DNA from: Candidatus Rifleibacteriota bacterium
Lineage (GTDB): Bacteria; Muiribacteriota; Ozemobacteria; Ozemobacterales; Ozemobacteraceae
Reading direction: 5' to 3'
Length of the DNA stretch: 35,226 nt
NCBI GenBank assembly: GCA_015233565.1
Contig: JADFXM010000067.1
Span: 1 to 35,226, forward strand
Under the pieces are notes generated by a model. The model was given only the letters and a program-made list of their open reading frames with translations. It searched no databases and was not told where the DNA came from. Every line of letters starts with the position of its first letter. The stretch's first letter is position 1. A program made the position numbers and the translations under genes. This document shows positions 7,957-15,391 of this stretch, in pieces.

Positions 7957-9039
7957 TTAGCCGATATTGCTTTTTGCAACATTCCAGAAAACTTCGATAC
8001 CAGCTTGAATTGTAGAATCAGGAGGAAGAAATTTGGGATGATGCAATCCAACTTCAGGTAAACCTGGAAGTCTGCATCCAAGCCAGAAAAGAACAGATGG
8101 ATATCTTTTGGAAATAAATCCAAAATCTTCACCAGTATATTTCATTTCAGCTAAGTGGACTTTTTGGAATGATGAAAATTTCTCGAAAAGTGATTCACTA
8201 ACGATGACTTCCGGATATCTGGAACCTGTTTTTTGAGTGTATTTCAACCCAATTTCGGAAGCGATTTGTTCACCCATTTTTTTTATTTTCTCCATTAATT
8301 GCTCTGTTTTTTCCCATTTTTCGGTACGTACTGTTCCATGGAGATTGCATTTATCTGCGACAGCGTTTCGTACTCTACCTCCTTCAATCATTCCAAATCT
8401 TGCCACGAAATCATTTTGCGGAATAGAATAAAGTTTGTCTATCAGCGACGTTGCGCCAACAATTGCATCTTTACCCTTGCTATAAAAGGCTATATGAGAA
8501 GATTTCCCAGTGAAGATGGAATCTATTTCAAAAGAAGATGCGAACAAAATTCCGGGTTTTGTTGCTACAGTTCCAAGTTCATATTCGTCTGTTACATGCA
8601 AAGCCCAGGCGGTCGCTATATCGAAATTTGAGAGATCTTTTAGAGCTAATTCGGCTCCACCACCACCTTCTTCAGCTGGTTGAAACAAAAAAAGGAAATT
8701 TTGTTTAAGGTTTTCATTTCGAATTTTTTCGATCAGCCCCAATAAAATTGTCATATGAACATCATGACCACAGGCATGCATTAATCCTGGGAAGGTAGAA
8801 GAATATTCGACTCCAGTTTCTTCGGGGATTGGAAGACCATCCATGTCAGCCCTGAAAAGGGTGAATTTCCTTTCGAATGAAGTTCCTCGCCAGATGGCTA
8901 TCAAACCTGTTTCGGCCGTTTTAATGAAATCAACTCCAAGTTGGTTCAAATATTGCATTATTAATTTCTGGGTCTTTTTCTCTTCGTAAGCTATTTCTGG
9001 AATTTTGTGAAAGCTTTTTCTAATTTCCATTAAATTCAT
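7957..9039 (-). CDS. M20 family metal-dependent amidohydrolase (M20D; aminoacylase/deacetylase-like)
   Basis: 360 residues, typical of M20D enzymes (hippurate hydrolase, IAA-amino-acid hydrolase, N-acetyl-diaminopimelate deacetylase). Metal-site motifs are in order: FRADMDGLPIPE (62-73), HACGHDVHM (88-96, with Cys90 and His92), PAEEGGGGA (121-129, Glu123/124 catalytic and ligand), ALHV (His148) and LHHPKF near the C terminus. The dimerisation/lid domain lies around residues 165-285. It should hydrolyse an N-acyl amino acid in the cytoplasm; the acyl group and amino acid cannot be told, and a DapL-pathway role is only one possibility. AAAGGA upstream of the ATG supports the start. There is no dap gene nearby. 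Confidence 0.9.
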   Translation of the reverse strand: MNLMEIRKSFHKIPEIAYEEKKTQKLIMQYLNQLGVDFIKTAETGLIAIWRGTSFERKFTLFRADMDGLPIPEETGVEYSSTFPGLMHACGHDVHMTILLGLIEKIRNENLKQNFLFLFQPAEEGGGGAELALKDLSNFDIATAWALHVTDEYELGTVATKPGILFASSFEIDSIFTGKSSHIAFYSKGKDAIVGATSLIDKLYSIPQNDFVARFGMIEGGRVRNAVADKCNLHGTVRTEKWEKTEQLMEKIKKMGEQIASEIGLKYTQKTGSRYPEVIVSESLFEKFSSFQKVHLAEMKYTGEDFGFISKRYPSVLFWLGCRLPGLPEVGLHHPKFLPPDSTIQAGIEVFWNVAKSNIG

Positions 9040-9239
9040 AATATTGTCCTTTTGTTACGTTTCAAACAGCTGGCTTCCGATTTTTTTTTAGATTACCACA
9101 GATAAATTCCGAAGAGAAATATAAAAATATGGTACACAATTTGCGAATTAATTTTTAGTAAAGAAACCTATAAAGTTTTACCGAAAACTGCCGATATATA
9201 GATTAGGGGAAAAATTTTTATTTTGGAGAAAAAGGACTG

Positions 9240-10109
9240 ATGGAATATTACAGGAAAAGAAATACTTCAGGAGAAGTTGTCCTGAGGAATTATTTTCGAG
9301 ACCTGAGGAGATGTCCACCTCTGGGTCGCAAAGAAGAAGAAACTCTCATTGCGAAGTTTAAAATGGGGGACATGAATGCCATCAGAAGACTTGTAATCTC
9401 AAACCTTCGCTTTGTGGTTTCGATTGCCAAGAGATACCAATTCATTAATGAAGTGCCTTTTGAGGATTTGATTGCAGTTGGAAATCTTGGTTTAATTCAT
9501 GCTGCTCGGCAGTTTGATGAAACGCGAAAAGTAAGGTTTATCTCTTATGCGGTTTGGTGGATCAGGCAAGCAATCATCCAAACTATTTCGATGTATTCCC
9601 ACAATATTCGTCTGCCTTTGAATAAGGTTCACCAGCAGCTAAAGATTAAAAAACTGGAAGAATCACTTACCAAAAAGTTGAATCGCAAACCGAATATTAA
9701 TGAGTTGGCTCAGGAAGCTGGATTAAAGAGTGAGGCACTCAGAAAATTTTTCTCAGAAATTCCGAGCGTAATTTCATTGGATACCACACCCATCGATTTG
9801 GAAGAAGACCTTTATTTGAGAGATGTTATTCCAGATGTGGAATCTGATCCTGAAGTAATTACTGAAAAAATAAACTTGGAAGAAGAAATTCGTATGGCGA
9901 TGGGTTCGCTTTCAGAAAGAGAAAAGATTGTGATTACACATCGTTTTGGTTTTTATCATACCCGTGAAAGAACCCTTGAAGAAATAGGAAAACTGCTTCA
10001 CCTTACGAGAGAGAGAGTTCGGCAGATTGAAGCCCAGGCAATTCAAAAATTGAGGCACCCTGTAAGATCAGAGCGATTGAGAATTTTCCTAATCCACAAA
10101 AAATATTGA
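9240..10109 (+). CDS. Sigma-70 family RNA polymerase sigma factor (short RpoD/group 2-like)
   Basis: 289 residues without region 1.1. Region 1.2 is at ~13-45 (RNYFRDLRRCPPLGRKEE). Region 2 is at ~50-120, with NLRFVVSIAKRY, FEDLIAVGNLGLIHAARQFD and the DNA-melting/-10-recognition stretch FISYAVWWIRQAI. Region 3 is at ~120-205. Region 4.2 ends in TLEEIGKLLHLTRERVRQIE, the -35-binding helix-turn-helix. The ATG follows GGAGAAAAAGGACTG. The length and missing 1.1 suggest a group 2 alternative sigma or a minimal primary sigma; a second rpoD elsewhere would decide. It stands alone with its own terminator at 10171-10216, and no anti-sigma gene is visible. Confidence 0.93.
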   Translation: MEYYRKRNTSGEVVLRNYFRDLRRCPPLGRKEEETLIAKFKMGDMNAIRRLVISNLRFVVSIAKRYQFINEVPFEDLIAVGNLGLIHAARQFDETRKVRFISYAVWWIRQAIIQTISMYSHNIRLPLNKVHQQLKIKKLEESLTKKLNRKPNINELAQEAGLKSEALRKFFSEIPSVISLDTTPIDLEEDLYLRDVIPDVESDPEVITEKINLEEEIRMAMGSLSEREKIVITHRFGFYHTRERTLEEIGKLLHLTRERVRQIEAQAIQKLRHPVRSERLRIFLIHKKY

Positions 10110-10170
10110 TATTAAATTGAGGATTACAAACTCCGCTAAATAGTAAACTGAAAATCTTTTGAGAGACGAA

Positions 10171-10216
10171 AATTAGACCGACGTTGATATTAAGTAAACG
10201 TCGGTCTGATTGTTTT
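10171..10216 (+). terminator. Strong rho-independent terminator after the sigma factor gene
   Basis: AATTAGACCGACGTT (10171-10185) and AACGTCGGTCTGATT (10197-10211) form a 15-bp stem with one G-U pair and an 11-base loop, followed by GTTTTT. It lies 62 bases after the sigma stop. On the minus strand the stem is followed by a weaker T-rich run, so it may also stop transcription from the convergent GH13 gene 236 bases away. Confidence 0.87.
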
Positions 10217-10446
10217 TAGTAGGTAAAAAATACCTTTTCCATTACTTATTTTTTTTTGTTAAAAAAAAATTAGCCTTTTTAGACTGTGTAAAGAAAACGG
10301 GCTTTTTTGCTACGAAAAATAGAACTTTTAGAGAAAGAAACTTCATAGAAGAAAAAAATGTGGCATTAGTACTACACTTGATTCAAGCTTTAGGCCCTGA
10401 AATTCATTTCTTTGTCAAATTTAATGATCGAATCGTTTTGAAGGTG

Positions 10447-12498
10447 CTACTCCCAAATGGAAAGATGGCATGACCCAGGTGGAAGTTCTTCATTAATTCT
10501 ACCATTGCTGAGTTTCAAATTTTTTATTCCAGAAAATTCATTTAAGAGGTTTTCAAACTGTGAATGACAATTTCCGTTAAAATTTTCAAGATGAATACAG
10601 GCTTTTTGGGGCGAATTTAAATCGCGATTAAGCAGGACCATTATTTTTGTTTTATCATCAAACCGTAGATAGGCAAATACATCTGGATTTTCAGTTTCAA
10701 GAAGGAAAAAAGAAATCTTTTCACTTTGCTGCAAAATCGAAATATTTTCCTTGAAAATTCTCATTACCAGCCTTGTAAAGGGAAGCATTTTTGAGCTTTT
10801 GGTCCAGGGAAGAGCTGAAATGTCGAAAAGGGCTAGAGGGAAGGCTTTGAGTTTTTCTACTTCCTCAGGCTTGAAGTCTAACCCGGTGTTTATGGGAGCG
10901 GTATCGCCGAGTTCAAATCCGGAATGGATGAATGGAATTGATTTGGGGAGGAAAGAATTGAGCAGGAAAGAATACATAGCATATCTTTCTCCGCCATCAC
11001 GCGCTGCTGCTCTTGGAGTATTATGGTTTTCAACAGCTCCAAAAAAGTGAAGAGGAACTCCACGAATTCCCATATTTTCCAGGAGGTCTTTTAAACCTTC
11101 TCTTTTGTATTCTACCCACCAGGCATATCCCACAACTGCATTATATCCAGCTTTCACACTACTTTCTTCAATAGAAAAATTTTCTGATAGGAAGGCGAAA
11201 TCGGGATCATTTTGTTTGGCCGTTTCGACAATTTTTTTCATTAGATTGACAGGAACTGCGTGTCCCATGTCGACCATAACGCCATCAATTCCATATGTAT
11301 TCTGATAATAAGGAACCAAGGCAATAATTTTCTCCCAAAGTGATGAATTTGCCAGGTTGTCGCGGGCCAATTCAGAGTCATACATTCGGATAGTATTATA
11401 AGCGATGTAATTGAATTTCGGGTTTTGTTGGTTTTCATCGACATACATTCTAAGGTAGGTCACATCACCCCAGGGAGGTTGAGTATCATCCGGAGGCCAA
11501 TCCGCGAAAGCTCCTGGAATTCTGGTTTTGAGAGTTTCATGGGTTTCCGGGTCGATCGATTCGCCGATAAGCTGTCCTAAATTGTTCATTTTTATTTTTC
11601 CCTTTGCGGGGGGAAATTTGAAAAAATTTCTAAATTCCTTGGGAGGAGCGGGAAGCTCGTTGAAATCGTTTGAAGAGACTTTTTGATTAATAACTTTTAA
11701 TTCTTCTTGTGAGAAGATTGGATTGCCATATTGCTTTTTTGCTTTCTCAATACTTTTTTCAGAAGGAAGCCGATCTTCAATTCGCGTGTCAATCCAATAG
11801 AACCAGTCGGGATGTTCTTTAATCCAATCAGCATCTTTACTTGCGGTTCGGAAAACAAATTCGCAGACAACTCTCATTCCAAGCAAATGGGAGGCTTCAA
11901 TAAACGCCTTGAATTGATCTTCTACGCTGACTTGAATTAAGGGATCAGCTAAAGATGATTCAATTTCATATGGATTTTTAATGGCATAAGGAGAGCCAAG
12001 AGTGCCTTTGTTTCCGTCTCTGCCGATAGAGGTAACCGGCAATAAATGAATGGTTTTAGTCCCAAAACTTTTAATATGTCCGAGTAAGGCGATGGCTTTG
12101 AGGAATGTTCCGGTTTCCCTGACCCCATGAGAATTTAAGGTTGGTTCTTTTTGTCCGCCAATTTTTCCATCACCATCGTGATCGAAGGCGGTTCCCAGTC
12201 GGACGAAAAGATTGAAAATGGGTCCTAGAGAAACCCAACTTCCTCCTTTTCCATCTTGTAACTGTGAATTGAGGCTCTTCAAAGGGTTGATTTTTCCAAG
12301 TGAATTTTTTTCGATAGCTTCAATATGTTCAAGGAAGAATTTACCTGGATTTACGCGTTTTTTCCCAAAATTTTGTCCTGGTTGGGTTCCGATGGAGGTC
12401 CATAATGTGGGGACAAAGTAATCAAAATTCAGGTTTTTTTTGGAAAGTTCCAATAATTCTTTTTTAACTTCATTTAATGGAGAATAGCTGTTGGGCAT
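10447..12498 (-). CDS. GH13 alpha-glucan maltosyltransferase/amylase-like enzyme
   Basis: 683 residues with a GH13 (beta/alpha)8 barrel. The motifs RETGTFLKAIALLGHIKSFG, EDQFKAFIEASHLLGMRVV, KEHPDWFYWIDTR, YQNTYGIDGVMVDMGHAVP, FLSENFS and PFIHSGFELGDTAPINTGLD resemble, from memory, the maltosyltransferase of Thermotoga maritima more than ordinary amylases. The nucleophile is Asp410 (VDMG) and the acid/base Glu439 (LSEN). The third GH13 catalytic residue, normally Asp in the NHD of region IV, is Asn493 (VENHNTPR), read directly from an AAT codon. No signal peptide is present, so it is cytoplasmic, probably acting on glycogen or maltodextrin. An exact AGGAGG 8 bases upstream fixes this ATG over an out-of-frame ATG five bases earlier. 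No glycogen genes adjoin it. Confidence 0.85.
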   Translation of the reverse strand: MPNSYSPLNEVKKELLELSKKNLNFDYFVPTLWTSIGTQPGQNFGKKRVNPGKFFLEHIEAIEKNSLGKINPLKSLNSQLQDGKGGSWVSLGPIFNLFVRLGTAFDHDGDGKIGGQKEPTLNSHGVRETGTFLKAIALLGHIKSFGTKTIHLLPVTSIGRDGNKGTLGSPYAIKNPYEIESSLADPLIQVSVEDQFKAFIEASHLLGMRVVCEFVFRTASKDADWIKEHPDWFYWIDTRIEDRLPSEKSIEKAKKQYGNPIFSQEELKVINQKVSSNDFNELPAPPKEFRNFFKFPPAKGKIKMNNLGQLIGESIDPETHETLKTRIPGAFADWPPDDTQPPWGDVTYLRMYVDENQQNPKFNYIAYNTIRMYDSELARDNLANSSLWEKIIALVPYYQNTYGIDGVMVDMGHAVPVNLMKKIVETAKQNDPDFAFLSENFSIEESSVKAGYNAVVGYAWWVEYKREGLKDLLENMGIRGVPLHFFGAVENHNTPRAAARDGGERYAMYSFLLNSFLPKSIPFIHSGFELGDTAPINTGLDFKPEEVEKLKAFPLALFDISALPWTKSSKMLPFTRLVMRIFKENISILQQSEKISFFLLETENPDVFAYLRFDDKTKIMVLLNRDLNSPQKACIHLENFNGNCHSQFENLLNEFSGIKNLKLSNGRINEELPPGSCHLSIWE

Positions 12499-12506
12499 TT
12501 CATGTA

Positions 12507-12512
12507 CCTCCT
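12507..12512 (-). promoter_or_regulatory. Perfect Shine-Dalgarno of the GH13 gene
   Basis: AGGAGG on the minus strand lies 8 bases before the ATG at 12498. It decides between that ATG and another ATG at 12503 that is out of frame and too close to the site. Confidence 0.75.
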
Positions 12513-12834
12513 AAAATTGATTAGAACAAATTCCCGTTATTCTAGCACAATTCTGAAAGTTCGCCAAAAGTAAAAGTTTACAAAAAAAACCATAAAGAAA
12601 TTAAGAGAAAGTCAAAATATAACCCCGAGAAAAATCAATATTCATTGTTTTATTGAATTTCATTGATAGATAATTGCAGCGAAAAAGAGTAAAAATACAT
12701 GCTTATAAAGCTGCACAAAAGCAAATGCAGAAAATTTGGAAAAAATAAAATTACGAATTATCTTTTTAATTGTATGGCTAATTGCCAATGTCAACATGAA
12801 TTTACTCTTGGTTGCTGAGATAATTGAGAAATAC

Positions 12835-12864
12835 TTGAATAAACTTTTTCAGATCGGCTATAAT
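12835..12864 (+). promoter_or_regulatory. Sigma-70-type promoter, leaderless position
   Basis: TTGAAT (12835-12840), an 18-base spacer and a consensus TATAAT (12859-12864) precede the ATG at 12876. The expected transcription start is near 12871, only about 5 bases before the ATG. No Shine-Dalgarno is present, so the transcript would be essentially leaderless. Confidence 0.65.
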
Positions 12865-12875
12865 TTGAAGTTACT

Positions 12876-14825
12876 ATGAATCTACTAATTGAAATTGGTT
12901 TTTGGGGTTTAAATCGTGGACATCTCAATCGGGAAATCAGAGAAATTACTGATTTTGTACAGGATTGTTTGGTAAAAGAAAGGCTAAATTCCTCCAGGAT
13001 CAAGATTTGGCTTAGTTCCTTGAGACTTTCTCTTTTAATGGAAGGTTTGCCACCACAACAAGCAGATCTGGTAATGGAAGTAAAGGGCCCTAAAGCTGCT
13101 ATAGCCTTTGACATTAACAGGAATCCTGCCCCGGCAGCTCGGGGTTTTGCAGCTTCCCAAAATTGCGATCCTTCCCAACTTTTTGTTAAAGAAGTTGATG
13201 GTGAAAAATTCCTCTTTGCAAAAAAACCAGAAAAGGGAAAGCCTGCTCAGGAAGCGCTATTAAAGATCCTTCCCAAAATTTTTTCCGGAATTCCATGGAC
13301 CTCAGAACCGTGGGCCATAGGAATGAAACTCCCCCAACCTCCGCTTTATTTGTGTTCGCTTTTGGATGAATCAATTTTAGAATTTTCCATTGATGGAATA
13401 AAGAGTGGACGCGAAATTCTTCTTCGCGAGGGGGCTGCTTTTAGGAGGGTAGGGCTGAACTCTGCAAACGATTTTTTGGGTTTGATGAATGAACGAGAGG
13501 TGCTTCCAAACCCAGTTGACAGGCTGAAAATTTTTGAATCAAAAATGCAATCAATGGTGGATCAATCTTCTTCATTAAAAAAAGATTCCAAAAAGTTTGA
13601 TTCAATTGGTTTTTATTTTGAACGCCCTTCTTTTTTTCCAATAAATTTGATAGATGCAGAAGGTTCTGGCTTCATTAGTTCCATGATATTTAGTTTTCTT
13701 GAGTTTCCCGCTATAGTAAATCTTGAGACAAACAAAGGTAAGCCAATAGCAAAAGCTATTTGTGTTGCTGAAGGACCTGGAATTTCCGGAAAAGAGATTG
13801 AAAAGAGAGTTTTGGTTTCTCGAAAAAAAGTGGAAGGATTCAAAAAAAGAATTGATTTTTTCCTTTCGCAACCCCCGGAATTTTATAAAGAAAGGTTTAT
13901 TAATTCTCCATCGGCAATTGTTGAGGGATCATTGAATGATGAAAAGCTTCATCTGCTGAACATTTTTGAGAAGATTTTTGAAAAACTAGAATGGGAAAAG
14001 GAAAAGGAAAAAATTCCTGATATTGTAGAAAAATATTTTTTCCTTAAAGTTCTTCCCATATCTCCGGAATTGTTTAATAATGAGGATTCAAAAAAAATAA
14101 TTCAGGAAAATTTTGAAAAATTTAGAGAAATCCCCAAAATTGTTTTTGATTGTGCAATTTTTGGTGAAACAAAACTTTCAATTGAAGATGATACAGAATT
14201 TTTGTTTTATTTTGGCTTTTTGATTCAAAAATTTCAATGTCAGAATAATGAAAAAATCAGGGAAAAAATCTTAGACATTCTTTGTGATTTACTTTTCAAG
14301 AGAAAGCTTCCAATTGATTTCCTTCCGATTTCAAAAAATGAATTGGAAATTGAAAAAGAAAGCGCAATTTGGGTAAAAAGTTTTCTTAGAAAACTTGAAA
14401 AGGAAGGAAAAAATTTTTTTAAGTGGGAAATGATCCAAAGTCAAAAGATAAAAAGACCCATGGGAATTATAGATTTTTTCCAGAGCAGGCCCGATTTTGG
14501 CGCTTCGGAGCTAAAATATTTTGCTGAACTGAAGCAAAGAATTGCAGTTCGATTGCCTGAAAATGCCGAAGTTAATTCTTTGCCTTCAATCTCCCAAGAA
14601 GATGAAGGTGGCGAATTTTTTGGACCATCAGAAAATAAAAGCCCAATTTGGGAAGAAAATTTCCTTCAAAAAATTAATTGTTTATTGGAAAACAAAGTCA
14701 AAATAGAATCTTTTTTAATGTCTCTTCCGCCAGTTTTAAGAATAGAAGAAAAAGAAGAACTAGAAAAGATTTCAATTTTAAAGCAAATTAAGGAAATGAT
14801 TGAAAAAACCTGTCTAGTCGTGTAG
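12876..14825 (+). CDS. Degenerate glycyl-tRNA synthetase beta-subunit (GlyS) homologue
   Basis: 649 residues, slightly shorter than normal GlyS beta (~690). Similarity runs end to end in family order. LLIEIG (3-8) opens the protein. RLSLLMEGLPPQQADLVMEV (50-69) is followed by KGPKAAIAFDINRNPAPAARG (70-90) and FAASQNCDPSQLFVKEVDGE. IDGIKSGRE lies at 172-180, PVDRLKIFE at 213-221 and KIREKILDILCDLLFKRKLP in the second half. A helical C terminus (~597-649) occupies the place of the anticodon-binding tail. Yet the family signatures are altered: EIGTEELP reads EIGFWGLN, TPRRLA reads LSSLRLS, MRWG...F.RP..W reads WAIGMKLPQPPLYL, GHRF reads GAAFRR, and GSKDPF..RR is lost. The codons are clean throughout, so it looks like a maintained protein, not a pseudogene. 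No glyQ (alpha subunit) adjoins it. It may be a repurposed paralogue; a very divergent true GlyS is the alternative. Confidence 0.75.
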   Translation: MNLLIEIGFWGLNRGHLNREIREITDFVQDCLVKERLNSSRIKIWLSSLRLSLLMEGLPPQQADLVMEVKGPKAAIAFDINRNPAPAARGFAASQNCDPSQLFVKEVDGEKFLFAKKPEKGKPAQEALLKILPKIFSGIPWTSEPWAIGMKLPQPPLYLCSLLDESILEFSIDGIKSGREILLREGAAFRRVGLNSANDFLGLMNEREVLPNPVDRLKIFESKMQSMVDQSSSLKKDSKKFDSIGFYFERPSFFPINLIDAEGSGFISSMIFSFLEFPAIVNLETNKGKPIAKAICVAEGPGISGKEIEKRVLVSRKKVEGFKKRIDFFLSQPPEFYKERFINSPSAIVEGSLNDEKLHLLNIFEKIFEKLEWEKEKEKIPDIVEKYFFLKVLPISPELFNNEDSKKIIQENFEKFREIPKIVFDCAIFGETKLSIEDDTEFLFYFGFLIQKFQCQNNEKIREKILDILCDLLFKRKLPIDFLPISKNELEIEKESAIWVKSFLRKLEKEGKNFFKWEMIQSQKIKRPMGIIDFFQSRPDFGASELKYFAELKQRIAVRLPENAEVNSLPSISQEDEGGEFFGPSENKSPIWEENFLQKINCLLENKVKIESFLMSLPPVLRIEEKEELEKISILKQIKEMIEKTCLVV

Positions 14826-15391
14826 AAAACCAGGGATTTTATACGCGGGAATTTAAACAAGTTTTGCCGAAGCGTTTATCCCGCTTTGCGTTAAAAAAAT
14901 GTATTTTTTTTTAATGCTTTCAGTTTTAAACTTGCGCACATTTCCAAAATGAAAAATGCATTTTTAACAATCAACTTGGTTTTTATTTTTTTTTATTGAT
15001 TAAAAATTATATCTATCCAATAAAATAATAACCTAACTATCTAGACGGCTTAAAGCGCCAGAGGCTTGATCAAACCTATAAATTTGCGTGATTACTTTTA
15101 ATTATTGGTATTAATCGATTTTCCGTTGAACATTTTAGAAAAATTCCTGAGTAATTTCGTTGAAACCCTTGCCTCATTAATCATAGAGGCCCAAATTGGC
15201 TTTGTTCGTGGAAGCAAGAAAAGAAGCAAAAAAAAATTTTTACAGTCTATTTGAATAATAGGAATTTATTGAAAAAGAACAAAAAATTGGAATATTTCAT
15301 AAATTTGTCTTGCCCCAGAAAGCCAAATCGTGGTAAATCCTTTTGTTGAATTATTGAACCGACAAGGATTTAAGGAGGGAAATACTTTTTC
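14826..15391. other. Intergenic region upstream of lon
   Basis: 566 AT-rich bases without a gene. A short stem AAGCG/CGCTT near 14870-14890 lacks a T-run, so no terminator for the preceding gene is claimed. The region must hold the lon promoter, but I found neither a convincing sigma-70 or heat-shock pair nor a CIRCE element. The only firm site is the lon Shine-Dalgarno at 15372-15378. Confidence 0.55.
15372..15378 (+). promoter_or_regulatory. Shine-Dalgarno of lon, long spacing
   Basis: AAGGAGG is a full match to the anti-Shine-Dalgarno but lies 13 bases before the lon ATG, longer than usual. No nearer in-frame start exists, so this ATG is kept. Confidence 0.7.

Larger units (their letters stand above)
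12499..12875. other. Divergent intergenic region upstream of GH13 and GlyS-beta-like genes
   Basis: No gene is seen in these 377 AT-rich bases. At the left edge is the minus-strand Shine-Dalgarno AGGAGG (plus-strand CCTCCT, 12507-12512) of the GH13 gene. At the right edge is a consensus-like promoter for the GlyS-beta-like gene (12835-12864). The middle part shows no hairpin, repeat or RNA gene that I can recognise. Confidence 0.6.

Noticed and set aside
10210..10473. 87-codon plus-strand frame between the sigma and GH13 genes
   Set aside because: It starts inside the sigma terminator tail with TTG, overlaps the GH13 3' end in antisense and has no domain.
14868..14892. Short stem AAGCG/CGCTT after the GlyS-beta-like gene as a terminator
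   Set aside because: Only 5 bp and followed by an A-rich, not T-rich, stretch on the plus strand.
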